A stretch of 64,000 nt of DNA from Podochytrium sp. JEL0797 (taxonomy: Eukaryota; Chytridiomycota; Chytridiomycetes; Chytridiales; Chytriomycetaceae), in assembly GCA_027596195.1 (NCBI GenBank), contig JADGJG010000011.1, positions 1-64,000 of the forward strand. The letters run 5' to 3'. Below the pieces are notes generated by a model, which ran no database searches, was not told where the DNA came from, and saw only the letters and a program-made list of their open reading frames with translations. Below, in pieces: positions 20,517 to 34,200 of the stretch; the stretch's first letter is position 1, and the number at the start of each line of letters is the position of its first letter. Position numbers and translations under genes: made by a program.

Positions 20517-23500
20517 ATGGTCAAAAAAGACGAAGATATACAGAAGTCCAACAGACTCGCAACTCGCTTCTTGAGCAGGAACCGCCGACTCGTCTTTCTC
20601 GCATTGACGGCAGTTTTTTTGGTCTGCCAATTCAATGGAATCATCGAGTTTGCCAACACGAATGTATCCAGCCTTTCTGCCACATCCAGTAAGTCCCGCA
20701 TGAACGCGATAGTCCTTTGATGACTTCTAACCCCCCCGGCTCGTCACAGCACCCCGGTCCGAAAAACCGCGCATCCTCTATTACAACCGCCACAGCGCAT
20801 GCACCAACAACATGGCGTACGTCACATCCCGCCTCGGCCTCAACTTTACCCAAATGCGACCCGGATTCCTCGGTGACCTCGGAATGCGAGAACACCGCGC
20901 CAACGACCTCATCAACGACGGATTCGTGAAAGCCATTTGCCAAGGCGCGGATATCATCATTGTGTCTGATACCCTTCCCGACGCGAGACCACTTCTCCAA
21001 TCGCTGTTGCGAAAGAACCCGAGTGAGCGATGTGAAGCCAATATTGTTGTGGAATTGACGAATCGTTTTGACTGGGGTGTCGCGGATTTTGACGAGTACC
21101 ACCGCTTGATTTGGGAGCTCACGCAGGCGAAACCAAAGAATTTATATTGGGTTGCGAATAATGCGTTTGAGGCCAAGGTGATGGCGGATGATTGCAACGC
21201 GAACCCCGAGTTTCGGATTTTGCGGCCGTCGGGGTATTCGGACGTGGAAGCCAAGGTGCAATCCATTTGGTTCTGATATACCCTTATTCTCAGCTAAAAT
21301 ACGCGAATCAATCAAATCAGGATGTTTCTCCCGAACAAGCCAAAACCGCACTCATCCGCGAACTCGACCGATCTGAAGTCCTCGGAACCATGACCTGGCT
21401 CAAAATGCCCTTCACGCGTGTAGTAGGTCATTACGGTGGTCCCAAGACTCTCCAAAAATACAAGGCGTACATTGAGTTCCCGTACCAAGTCTCGACCATG
21501 AAGTTGTACGAGAATTTGGCGGCCGGGGTGGTCATGTTGATTCCGTCTGCTGAGTTTTTTCAGGAGCTTGTCGAGGTCTGTTTTTGTATTTTAATCCTGG
21601 TTGAGATGCAAATTGAATCTTCCAAAAAATAAAACAGAAACGCATCCACGCCTTCGGACCCTGGGAAATGATCCGCCGCATGGGCAGCGAATGGCCCAAA
21701 TACATGGACTACTACGCCCCCGAACTCAGCCCGCACATGTACTATTTCAACTCTTGGGATCACTTGCACCAACTCCTCCAACAACCCACCCTCGACACGA
21801 AACACGTGCGCAAATCGGCACCCAAGGCGTACAAGAAGATTGTGACCGACATGCTGCATGGATGGGCTGAGTTGTTTGAGGAGATGGGGTACCCTGTTCT
21901 CGTGGATGGGAAGCCGAGGACGGGGGCGAGTGGGATTGAAAAGTTTACGGTTCCTGTGCGGTATGCGCAGCCCAAGAATGTGGAGGAGTGGAAACACACG
22001 TATGAACGCATCAAGGCGTGGAAGTCGTTTGAGCGGGATCAGCAAATCAAGATTTGGGAGGAGAAGGAGAAGGCGTTGGAAGGGATGGAGAAGAAGGTCA
22101 AGGAGATGGCGAACGCGGGGAATATTTTGGAGATGATGAAGTTGGAAGCGGTCAAGGAGATTGATGTGAAGCAATACCGGGTGTTGGACTTTTTGAACGG
22201 GGAGGCTGAAGGTGCTGGTGGGGTATTTGGAGGGTTGTTGACAAGTGGGGCCGCGTTTGATGCCGAAACCTCGGTGGCCGATCTCGTCAAGAGTTACGAG
22301 TCGGAAGGATTCAAAGAGTTCAAGCAGTCGGATTTCTTCAGCTTTGGCCACTACACGCGCTACCTTCGCATCTTCCACACCCTCACCAAACAATCGCTCC
22401 CTCAACTCGAATCACTCCAGCTCCCGCAAAAGAAGCTTGACAAACTCGTCAACTCCTTGACCGAAAGCCTTTATCCATGGCTCCCCTCTCCAGGAATCAA
22501 ATCCATCAACGACCTCTCCACCTCTTTCACGCAACCGCGAGGAATCGTCTTCACGTTCCCAAACTCGGGATTCCCTCGAGGCGTCCACCTCATCCTCACC
22601 CTCCGCACCATTCTCCACTGCACCCTCCCCATCGAAATCTTTTACAACGGCGACACCGATCTCTCCCCCGAAAAACGCGCTCAACTGTCCAAACTGCCAG
22701 GCTCCTCTATCACATTCATTGACCTCCACAAACGCTTGCCACTCGTCAAGGACATTTCCGGATTCAACATCAAACCGTTTGTGATGCTCGCCTCGTCGTT
22801 TCGCGAAGTGATTTTCTTGGACGACGATGTGACACTGTTCCAAAACCCCGACACGATCGTGTCCGAGAGTCAATTGTACAAGACGTATGGAGTCTTGTTC
22901 TTTTTGGATCGCAGTTTTAGTCGTGGAGATAGCGAGTGGGTGAGGGGATTTTTGACGAGTCCTTCGGTGGTGGCGCAGCGGAATCGGTACATGATGAATA
23001 TCTCGAGGGATGAGCAGGAGAGTTCGTTGGTTGTGTTGGATAAAGGGCGGTTGGGGGTGGTTCATGCGTTGTTGGCGGCTTGTCATATGAATTTGAAGGA
23101 GGCGAGGGACGGCGCGTTGCATAAGCACACTCACGGTTCGAAATTTTGATTTTTCACTTTCACTATATCTTTCTAACGCTTTTCTCTTTATAGGTGACAA
23201 GGAGAGTTTCTGGATGGCTCATGAGATGGTTCGCGCCCCTTACGACTTTGTCCCCGGCATCGGTGGGGCTGCGGGCGGTTTCCGGACAAAAGAAGGGATT
23301 GAGGAGCGTGAAGTCGTTTGTGGCCCACAGTCCCACATTGACGAGAAGGGAAGACTCTTGCACTTCAACGGACTCGTGTTGTTGCACAAGGACGACCCAA
23401 GCAAGGGGTACATTGATTTCCACCACTACGCGGCACCTGTCAAGAATGGGCCTGGGAATATTGATATTGGGTACCATCCGTGGTGTGTTCACACGCGGGA

Positions 23501-23636
23501 GCCGGAGAAGGAGGTGCATCCAATGAGCGAGGAAGAGCGGAGGATTGTGGGAGAGATTGTGGCGTTGCACAAAAAGTTGGTTTCGACTAATTTCGCGATC
23601 CCAAAGGTTGAGCCCGCGAAGGCTGTTTCAAAATGA
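20517..23636 (+). CDS. Two-domain glycosyltransferase: GT-B-like N-terminal domain plus Mnn1-like (GT71) C-terminal domain
   Basis: Exons 20517-20688, 20750-21255, 21294-21575, 21638-23135, 23194-23636; about 966 residues. After a type II anchor (LVFLALTAVFLVCQFNGII) comes ILYYNRHSACTNNMAYV and a domain ending in FPYQVSTMKLYENLAAGVVM, which reads like the C-terminal half of a GT-B fold. A Lys/Glu-rich helical linker follows (about residues 420-480). The last 450 residues carry GT71 landmarks: GIVFTFPNSG, RTILHCTLPIEIFYNGD, REVIFLDDDVTLFQNP (the DxD site) and the LFFLDRS block. GT71 enzymes are Golgi alpha-1,3-mannosyltransferases. The N-terminal half's role is unknown. Confidence 0.75.
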
Positions 23637-23698
23637 CGATATAATGTGGATTAATAATATATTTATAGTGGACAAAGGCGTGATTTTATTGACTTGAT

Positions 23699-25460
<1,762 letters not shown>

Positions 25461-25757
25461 TTTTGCAGAAAAAACAAAAAAAACTGACACGTGCTTCGTT
25501 GGTTCGAGTCGGTCGTATTTTGGGGAATCAGAAGGTGTGTCGGATAATGGAAAGAGAATTTCGATCTTCCCTTCGCCTGAAAAATGTCAACGCAAGAGCA
25601 ACCCAACGGACGTGGAATAATTTGATTACGAATCTTCCCAATACGCGATATGCGCTCAGATATTCTGTGAGCAGATAGACCCCTCGTGGTCCACTTTCTC
25701 AGCTTGTGTAAATCCGTTGTTGGAAATCTCGCTCCACGATTTCCGTCGCGAAAAAAC
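25461..25757. promoter_or_regulatory. Shared divergent promoter region of PRMT3 and GGA genes
   Basis: 297 bases separate the two start codons, so both promoters and 5' leaders must fit here. No canonical TATA box is seen. Nothing else in it looks coding. Confidence 0.4.
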
Positions 25758-28624
25758 ATGAACAACCTCTTTGCGCAGGCTGGCAACCTGGTGAACCAAA
25801 TCGACACGTCTCTCAGCAGCGCAATCGGCACCGCTTCGTCTGGAACTGCGGTAGGCGCCCCGTCATCTGTGGTCTCGGGCAAAGTGCAGAGCCTTGTGGA
25901 CCAGGCGTGTGTGGGCCACCAGCTCAACCTCGATGCCGCGCTGCGCGTGTGTGACCTAGTGACCGAGAAGCAGAACTCATAGTATGTGCTCAAAGCTCTC
26001 TAATCTCTGAAACTGATCTGTTCCAAAAGCCCGAGGGAAGTCGCATTTCAGGTCCTCAAGTATGTCAATTGCCGCTACGATACCCTGGCGGCACTTAACT
26101 CCATCGGGGTATGTAGTTTACAAGACCATCGGATTGTGCGTCGCTAATAATACCCCCACAGATGATGGATTCGGATCGTATGCGAGGGCCGCAGCAAAAA
26201 TACGAACAGGCCGCCATGAACGCTCTCGGGGTAAATCAATTCGCGCCACAGCCTCAAACAGCGCACATTTATTCATCTCGCATATTCGCAGCTCCTGGAC
26301 ATGCTCGTCAAGAACTGCGGGTACCCATTCCATCTGATTATCGCCTCCAAAGAATTCCTCAACGAGCTCGTCAAGCGATTCCCCGAGAAGCCCAACGTAT
26401 GCGACAAATTCCCATTCGGATTCTATTTGATGCTGAGATTGTGATTCCATTGCGAACTAAACGGGCGTTATTATCAGGCTGGCAACGTGATTCAATTTCG
26501 CATTTTGGAGCTCATTCAGCAGTGGAATTCGACTCTCTGCGTTACTTCCCGATACCGAGACGACTTCAAAAACATTTCTGATATGTATCGATTGCTCTCC
26601 TACAAGGGTACGTTTTCGCATGAAACCGTGTACGAATTCGTTGGGCAAAGGATGCATGGAGAGAAACTGCGTTGTTGGTGGGACCATGCTGACTGAGGCG
26701 CCGAAAGCGAAGACCCAAAGAGATTCTGATTGGCTTTGATTCAAACACAGGATATCGATTCCCTGGTGTCTCGAATGATTCCGCCGCTGTCCTCACGGCA
26801 CCGAGTTCCATGCTCAAATCGGAGGACGAACTCGAAGAGGAGGACCGTGTTGCGCAGGGAGCGGTGAGTTTGTGAGGCGTTTTAGACATGTCTGAGCAAT
26901 CCCTCAATAGAAATTGCAAGAGCTGTTGCGGCTCGGAACCCCGGCGGCATTGGAGCAAGCCAATGATTTGATGAAAGTCCTCTCTGGATATGTTAGTTTT
27001 ATTTTTCTTGGCGTTCAAATTATCACACGTGAGCTGATCGCTTGTTTTTAGGACACCGAGAAGAAGCCAGATTACAAGTCGCGCGTGGAGTCTGAAATTG
27101 ACAGTATCGAGGCCAAAGCGAGTGCATTGAACAATCTGCTGGAGAACCCGAATCCTTCCAGCAAGGAAATTGATGTGAGTGCACGGGCCAAATTTCATCA
27201 CTGTTTTTTTTGTTGATTCGTTCGCCCAGCAACTCTTGGGTGCTACGAAATCGGCGCAGAACAGGATTCAAACCATGATTTCCAATGGCGAGCAAGAAGA
27301 TCGAATTGGTTTGTTGAAAAATATTTTGACACTTCCTTCCTCTGATTGATTGTAAATTGCACTGCAGAACGCCTGCTCCTTATCAACGACTACATCAACA
27401 CCACCCTCGAAAACTATCAACGATTCAGAACTGGCCAATCCTTCACCAAACCAACACTTCCCCAGCAACACAATGGGTCGCCTTCCGGCAGGTCCCCTGC
27501 TGAATCTCCCGCCACAGGAGCCATCAGCCTCATTGACTTTGACGAGATTCCTTCTGATTACAAGGTACCAAGTGTTGTTGGAGGAGGAGGGGCTGCTGCA
27601 TCAGTTCCAGCTGGGTCGAGCAGTGGATTGGGTGATTTGAAGGATTTGGACTTTTTTGGCAGTGGCAGTGCAACTGTCTCTCAACCAGTGAACCTGATGG
27701 GAGGTATGGGAGGGTTTGGTGGCTTGAGTGGATTGAGTTCAACCGGATCTGGATTCTCTCCAATGGGGTTGCAGCAGCAGCCAATGCAGAAGCCTTCAAC
27801 AAGTCCAATGTATGGTGGAAGCCCAGCTTATGGAGGGATCCCTTCTTTTGGTGGCCCAATGTCAGGAAGTATGTTTAATTTGGTGACGCCATTCCAAATT
27901 CTGAAACTCTGTTTGCAGTGCCAATGGGATCTGCTGGAAGAGCTACCGGAACTGTTTCCCCCTCCCAACCAGCATTGATGAACTCTGTCAACTTACTCAA
28001 TCAGAGCTTGGATTTGAGTTTTGCGAAACCAAGCACTCCAGGTGATTTGTCATTCTTGAACCCAACTTGCTCTTTTTGACATGTCATAATAAACAGTGTC
28101 CAATACCTCCACTGTTGCCAGTCTGGTTTCTCCAATGCAAACCATGCAGGTCTCTGCTGAACCCAAAGAAGGTAATAAATGCTTTTCTGGCTTTTGTATG
28201 GTTTCTGATACCCACTCACCATCCTCTCCCCTCCCAGTTCGTGTCTTCAACAAAAATGGTCTCCAAATCAAGTTCAAATACAGCCTCAACCCATTAACCC
28301 ATCTCTGGAATGGTCAAGCCATATTCATGAACACAACTCCAGTCCAATTCGACAACCTCACATTTCAAATTGCTGTCCCCAAAATCATGCAGTTGCAACT
28401 TCAACCGATTTCTGGAACTGTTGTGGATGCATTGAATCAGAGTCAGGTTACTCAGGGGATGTCGGTGGTGAATCCTACAAATGTGAGTTTTGTGTTTGTT
28501 CATTTTGTTCCATACTGATCTCTGCTTTTTCTGACTCTAGGAACCACTGAAGATGAGGTTTAGAATCTCGTATGAGGTGAATGGGGCCCTGGTGGAGGAG
28601 TCTGGGGACCATGTGTTTCAGTGA
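25758..28624 (+). CDS. GGA: GGA-type clathrin adaptor (VHS-GAT-hinge-GAE)
   Basis: Fourteen exons (first 25758-25981, last 28541-28624) give about 676 residues. VHS: PREVAFQVLKYVN and LLDMLVKNCGYPFHLIIASK, then FLNELVKRFP. GAT: KLQELLRLGTPAALEQANDL to RLLLINDYINTTLENYQRF. Hinge: ISLIDFDEIP contains a clathrin box (LIDFD), then a Gly/Met/Ser-rich stretch. The last 120 residues (VRVFNKNGLQIKF, NLTFQIAVPKIMQLQLQP, MRFRISYEVNG) are the gamma-adaptin ear. GGAs sort cargo at the trans-Golgi under Arf control. Exon 3 (26162-26230, 69 nt) adds about 23 residues inside VHS and may be skipped. All other intron positions follow from phase-consistent GT...AG sites. Confidence 0.92.
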
Positions 28625-28958
28625 GGAACTGCGGAAGTTCGTTTTTCCTTTCATTTCGCTCTGTTCTACATTTGAAAATGAAAAAGGATGCTCTCGTGTA
28701 ATTTGTTTGCCAGTTGAACTACATTTCTAGAAGAGAAGAGTGTCATGAATCAGCAGAGAAGAAAGGCTGAACAGAAAGGAAAATGCCCACAAATTTGAAC
28801 ATTTACGAAATGCTCAGAAATGTTAGTCTGAAAAACTCGCCGCAACTGTACTCCTCTTCCAACGAAATATCCAATGAAAACCAAGGGTATTACCGTTTCG
28901 ACCAGACCCCGCCCCAAGACCAAAAGTCATAGTAGCACTGTCTCCTTTGGCATAGAGT
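28625..28958. other. intergenic, no gene seen
   Basis: About 330 bases after the GGA stop, AT-rich with stops in all frames. An ATGAAAAAGG-type A-rich stretch at about 28677 may hold the poly(A) site. Confidence 0.35.
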
Positions 28959-30174
28959 AAGAAAGTTGCCTAAACACGTGCCGGCTTCGCCAATTAGGGA
29001 TCTCTGCTCTCCTCTCGAAAGTCAATTTACCCGGAACCACGATCCCCTCGTCAGTTTCTCAAGCCCATTTAACTCCTCTGAATACGGGAGACTCTTCGAC
29101 TGTAACCTCCACACCTGGCGCAACCTTCCCGATTTTACCAAACCGCCGTTCTTCAACTCCCTCCCCTCCATCTCTTTCGTCTATTACCCCGCCATTGGAA
29201 CCTAACCCCGTCAAATCAATTGAGCACCCGCGCCCAAACCCTATCGAAACCCCGTTGCCTGCCATAATTTCTACCAATACCCCTCAAATTTTGTGGTTTC
29301 TCTTCTAACAAGGCTCTGTTGGAGTCTTTTACTCGCGACAGTCTCGACTCCGAGGGATATGCGTTCTTACGCGATGCATGGCGTTCAGTTGACTGCGATT
29401 TTATCACGTACGGAGTCCCTCGTTGCCCGCAGTGTGTGCCCATGTACAACAACATCAAACTTATCGTGGAAAACAGGCGTTTGGTTGTATTTGATCCTCT
29501 CGACTGGGAGGCTTCCGTCGTTTCCATTGCGACGAGAGCTGCTATTTTCCAACAATTTGGCTGAGCTCAGGAGAGTTGTTAAACTCTTTGATTGTATGCA
29601 AGCCCGGTTTCTTGTCTTGCCCGACTCTGCCTGCCGCCACTTGTCGGATCCAACCTGCAAGTACATACTCGTGTGTCCTGGAATGTTTCCACCTGTCTGC
29701 GTGGTGCTTGCCAAACACGTCGAAATGTCCAATTCGTTGTATATTGCCGACTCGGAGGGGAGATTGCGGCACAGCATGTGTCAGTTGCACACGTTTGGCA
29801 AACAGGTCAGAGAGAATTCCACCTTCACGTGTGATTCCTGCGTGTCAATGATCAAGAACGTGACTGCGACCAACAAGGCGTCGGTGGAGAATCGGGAGGC
29901 ACGAGTGGCTGCAAGCAGCACTGTTGGGTGGGTGTATTTGTCGCCTCGGTCATGCGTTGAGCAGGCTGCGAACGTGAGGGAGGCTCGAATGGAGCAGTGG
30001 GTGCTGTGGCGGGATCATTTACTCTTGAATTCGGGGAGGGGGTGGAGGAGTTGGGTGTTGATTTGTTTGGGAGGGAATAGAAGGTACTGTCGCGTTTTGA
30101 CACCACCCTTGGTCCGCGATCGCGGCGTGCAGTTTTTTCAAGAAAACGGGATCATCTGCAATTTAATAATGTGA
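28959..30174 (+). CDS. Unrecognised protein, multi-exon, with an apparent frame break
   Basis: A Ser/Thr/Pro-rich frame (to about 29210, no ATG) can splice at GTCAAA 29209 to exon start 29312, giving LESFTRDSLDSEGYAFLRDAW, CDFITYGVPRCPQCVPMYNN and VVFDPLDWEAS. That frame stops at TGA 29562-29564. The downstream frame, from about 29556, continues with ELRRVVKLFDCMQARFLVLP, MFPPVCVVLAKHVE and FTCDSCVSMIKN to 30174. No phase-consistent intron joins the two, so a one-base frameshift at about 29555 is suspected. Four CxxC-type cysteines suggest metal binding. I do not recognise the family; a pseudogene is possible. Confidence 0.35.
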
Positions 30175-30224
30175 CACCGTGGAGAGTGGAGATTGCGACA
30201 AATAAGAAATAAAATAAATAAAAA

Positions 30225-31057
30225 ATGGTAATTTGGCTGTGCACTCGAAGCGATGAGTGTCTGCAGTGGACTCTCTCGTTCTAACTCGCCACTATTTCAC
30301 CCGCACTCCTCCAGTCCGAGGTCGAAGAAACCCTCAAACGCCTCGCCGCCCACAAGGGTGTCGAAGGCATCGTGATTGTCAACCTCGAAGGCATCCCGAT
30401 CCGCACGACCCTCGAGCCCGACAAGACCATCCAATACGCCGCCTTGATTACGCAGCTGGCCGCCAAGGCGAGATCGGTTGTCAGAGACTTGGATCCGCAG
30501 GTACATATCGAAGCACGCGTGATGAGGGTGATTGGTGTGTCGCGCGGCAGGGGGCGGTGCGTGTGAGCGAGACGAATCGAAGGGAAGCGAGCCGAACCGC
30601 GAAGGGAATCGTGAGAGGACGCTCGGCGAGCAGCGTGAGAGGAACACGAAGCATCGAGACCGAATGAGCGAGTGACCAAGTTACTCGCTTTGCTCTCTGA
30701 ACATCGGATTCTCTGGTACTATTTTTCGCGTCGGATCCAATTATTCAAATGTCACGGGATGGTATTCGCTTGACGGCGGGAGGTGCGGAATATGCTGGGA
30801 ATATGCAGGGTGCGAAGCGAATCATCAGAGACCCATTCCAATCCCAGAATCTGCCATTTTCTTACCAAAACTATTGCAGAACGACCTCACTTTCTTGAGA
30901 ATCCGTTCCAAAAAGCACGAAATCATGGTCGCGCCTGGTGAGTTTTTGTTCGTTGCCTTTCCCGCCTTCATCTCCTTTTCTCAACCTCTTTTCCTTTTCG
31001 CACAAACCAGACAAGGAATACATTCTGATTGTGCTTCAGAATCCGCATCATTCATAA
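30225..31057 (+). CDS. Dynein light chain roadblock/LC7
   Basis: Exons 30225-30227, 30315-30500, 30880-30937, 31011-31057 encode 97 residues, the size of animal DYNLRB. The first exon is only the ATG; the next starts [40 protein letters not shown] and the end [15 protein letters not shown] match the family well. Roadblock dimers bind the dynein intermediate chain in cytoplasmic and axonemal motors. The second intron (30501-30879, 379 nt) is about five times the local norm. Presence of a dynein light chain fits a flagellated or at least early-branching fungus. Confidence 0.93.
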
Positions 31058-31237
31058 TACGATTAAAATGAATAAGATTTTTTTCTTTTGAGTCTGTCGA
31101 GTCCGACTTGTTCGACGACCCTTTTGTTCCCTTCGTACCACCGCGGTACTGTTTTGGCTGTTCTTTGATACCAACCTCGAAAGACCACACTGTGCACCAC
31201 CCACACCGCAACAAGTCCCTGAACGAACCCCAAAGCA

Positions 31238-34200
31238 ATGCCAAAAGCCGTAGAAGTGTGGGAGGTCGAGAAGATTGCCGGCCACCGACCGGCAACTTTC
31301 CCCTGCAACGTAATTCAGCGTAACTCTTTCAACCCCATTGCGATCGCAAAAAGCTGATGATCCATGGTCTCCTCCATTTGTTTCGCGCCAGGGCCAAGTC
31401 GAGTACGAATACCTAGTGGATTGGGTTGGATATCCGGGAGAATCTGATTATGAACCTGCGTCCTCGTTCCAGGTCAATTGTTTCACAATTGCACTTTTAT
31501 CGGACGCCTTGACTCAAATTCCCCAATCCCCATGATCAGGACCCGACATTTCTCACGGAATATCATATTCATGCTCGTCTCCCGCCATACCCTCCTCCTC
31601 CGCGGTTGCACTCGAAACCGCCGCAAAATCCACGACCGCATTCCCTTTCCAGACACCGGCGGCCGCCCCGTACTCACTGCCCTCCTCGTCCTCCAACACC
31701 ACCTTCGTCTCGCCAATCTCCTCGAATCCGAAAGCGAAAAGCCGAATCTATAGACCGTGACTCGGTGATTGGACTCGATCTCGACGCGCTCACGGACATT
31801 CACGCGCATGAGGACGAACTTAAACCCGTTGCGAATCCCGCCGCAGTCCAGCAAAATCGAAGTGGAGTTTTGTGCGTCGATTTCGATAAGGGAGGAAATC
31901 CACGAGAATACGTCGAAGAAGAAGCGGTTGTGAAAAAACCAATGGGTCCGCAGACGTATAAATTCTTTAAGGATATTTACGCGGGTGTTTACGAACTGGA
32001 TGAGGGGATGACGTGTGGTCACGAGCTCGATTTCAGTCGACAGGAAGGGGAGGAGCCGATGGGTGAGTGTGTTTTGATTTTCGGACATGCGTTTGTGTTT
32101 TGACTCCCCTTGATTTCTCATAGTCGCATACTCGCCTTCCGACGATACCCCCCTCCTACTCTTTGACGCGACCAATGTTTCCGTTGGGGACTTTGTTGAA
32201 CTGTGTTGGGAGAAGGAGAAGCCGAAGCGGCGTGTGCGTGCGGCACGTGGCAAGCGACGGCGGAAAGTGCGTGCACCCCTGTCGATAGTGGAAGACGATG
32301 CACCGGAACAGTTTGATGGACTTTGGATCGCGCGCGTGACGGCGGTGCATGCGGCGAATGGGATCCGCATTGTCAATCTGTAGTAAGTAATCTTCCCCGT
32401 CCCACCATAACTCTGCTCAAAAAATAAAAAACAGCGCCCCAAGTCAAACAATCCTGGGCCGAGCCGGAAACGACCTCGGAAACTGGCTCTTCCAAACATC
32501 AGAATGCAATTGCAAGCTTGGTTGGCTCGGGTTTGACGCGATTCTCCGCAAAGTTCGCGTATCGTATTCGAATGAGCCCTCTCCAGACCACTACATCTAT
32601 TCCCCCCGCTATTATGACGTGGACGAAACGTCCTTTTTGAATATGCCACCCGAGTTCACGGCGGAGGAGGAGGTGCTGCCGGGCCACCTCTTGTGCGACT
32701 GTCCCGATACGGAAAATGTTTTCAAATGGCCAGTGTATCGTCGGGATCTGACGGAGGAACAGATGGAAGCGTCCTGGCCCATGCGAAACGGATTCAACCT
32801 TGTTGAAGAACACGCAATCGTGCAGGCCAAGAAGCGGAAGTGGGTGGTGGGGACATTTTTCACTCGGAGCGCAGTTTTGACATACAAGGATGTGACACAT
32901 GCGATGAGAGTGGACTCGCGGGAAGGGGGGAAGTCTGGGGGCGGGTGTGATAGGGACGAGGTTTTCGAAGTCGTTGGTTTTTATCCCGAGACTAAGGATG
33001 AGCCTCCGGTTTTGACGGTGCGCTTGTTTGAGCGCATGGATGGGACCGTCAATGGGTTGGTGCGTGTCGATGAGTTGACGGATTGGGTTGGTTGGAAGGA
33101 GATTTGTCGTGTTTCGGACACGCCGTGTTTTGTTGAATACTCGGACGGGCAGAGCAGGTCTCTGGCTGTGGAATATCAAGGCGCTGGACGCCGGGTGAGT
33201 TGGGTTTTGTTTCGTCTCCGAATGGTTTTGATTGGTCTAATACTCTCCCCCGTAGTTTTTTATTCGAACGCATGCAGAGCTGTACCCAGTGAAGGGCCTT
33301 GAGCCCAGAAATAAACGCATAATCGACTTGTTCTCCGGGGCAGGCAATTTGGTGAGTCACCTGAAACTTTCGCAACGAGCTTCACCAACTCAGACGCTTC
33401 CTCTTTCTTCCAGTCGAAAGGAATCGCGGAGTCCGGACTCGGCGACCCCACCATCGCCATCGACAATTGCGCTTTTGCCGTCAAATCGTTCAACGTGATG
33501 CACAAGAAACCCGACACTGTTTCCGAACCAATCGCTCAAGTCATGGACGTGAACGATTTCTTGAAAGAGGCTGCCCGCAACTATCGCGAGTCGGGTGTCA
33601 AGGTGGCTGCTGATTGGGCTGTACTGGGTCCTTCGTGCCAATCGTTTTCGATGTTGAACCGATACCCCAAGGTGAATGGTCGAGCTGTCATGGTGGAGGC
33701 AGCTCATGTGGCTGAATGCTTGGGCTATTTGGACGGGTTCATCATTGAAAACGTGACGTGAGTTTTCCTTTTGCTTCTTCCCCCCCCGTCTCTGACCACC
33801 TGTTCCCCTCTCTTATCCTATTTTTTTATAGTGAGTTTGCCCGGAAGAGAAGTTGGCCTGAAGAAACAGGGGACGGGACAATGTTTGAGGTTGGTGCATC
33901 TCGCATTCTTTTCCTTCCGTGATTAATCTTGATTTATTTTTCGCAGAGGCTGTTGGCGCTGTTTGTCTCGTTCGGACTCCAAGTCCGATTTTCGGTTGTC
34001 AATTCAGGTCTTGTCGGGTCCCCGCAAAGCCGGAATCGGATCATCATTATCGTTGCAGGTTTGTCTTTTCATGTACAACCTTGCACGAGCTCATTTCGAT
34101 TGATTCAAGGTCCCCACATCACACTACCATCCCATCCCACCGAGTCACATTTCTTCGAAAACGGCAACGCGCATCTGAACGGCTACATCAAACCCCCCGC

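Noticed and set aside
22412..23200. 262-codon minus frame
   Set aside because: Antisense of the GT71 catalytic exon; His/Arg/Val-rich shadow without motifs.
30501..30879. C/D snoRNA (GTGATGA at about 30520 and CTGA at about 30697)
   Set aside because: The boxes are about 175 nt apart, no flanking terminal stem pairs, and no C'/D' boxes were found.
31483..32649. 388-codon minus frame over the methyltransferase gene
   Set aside because: Arg/Phe-rich, antisense to the Pro/Arg linker and BAH exons; no domain and no start context.
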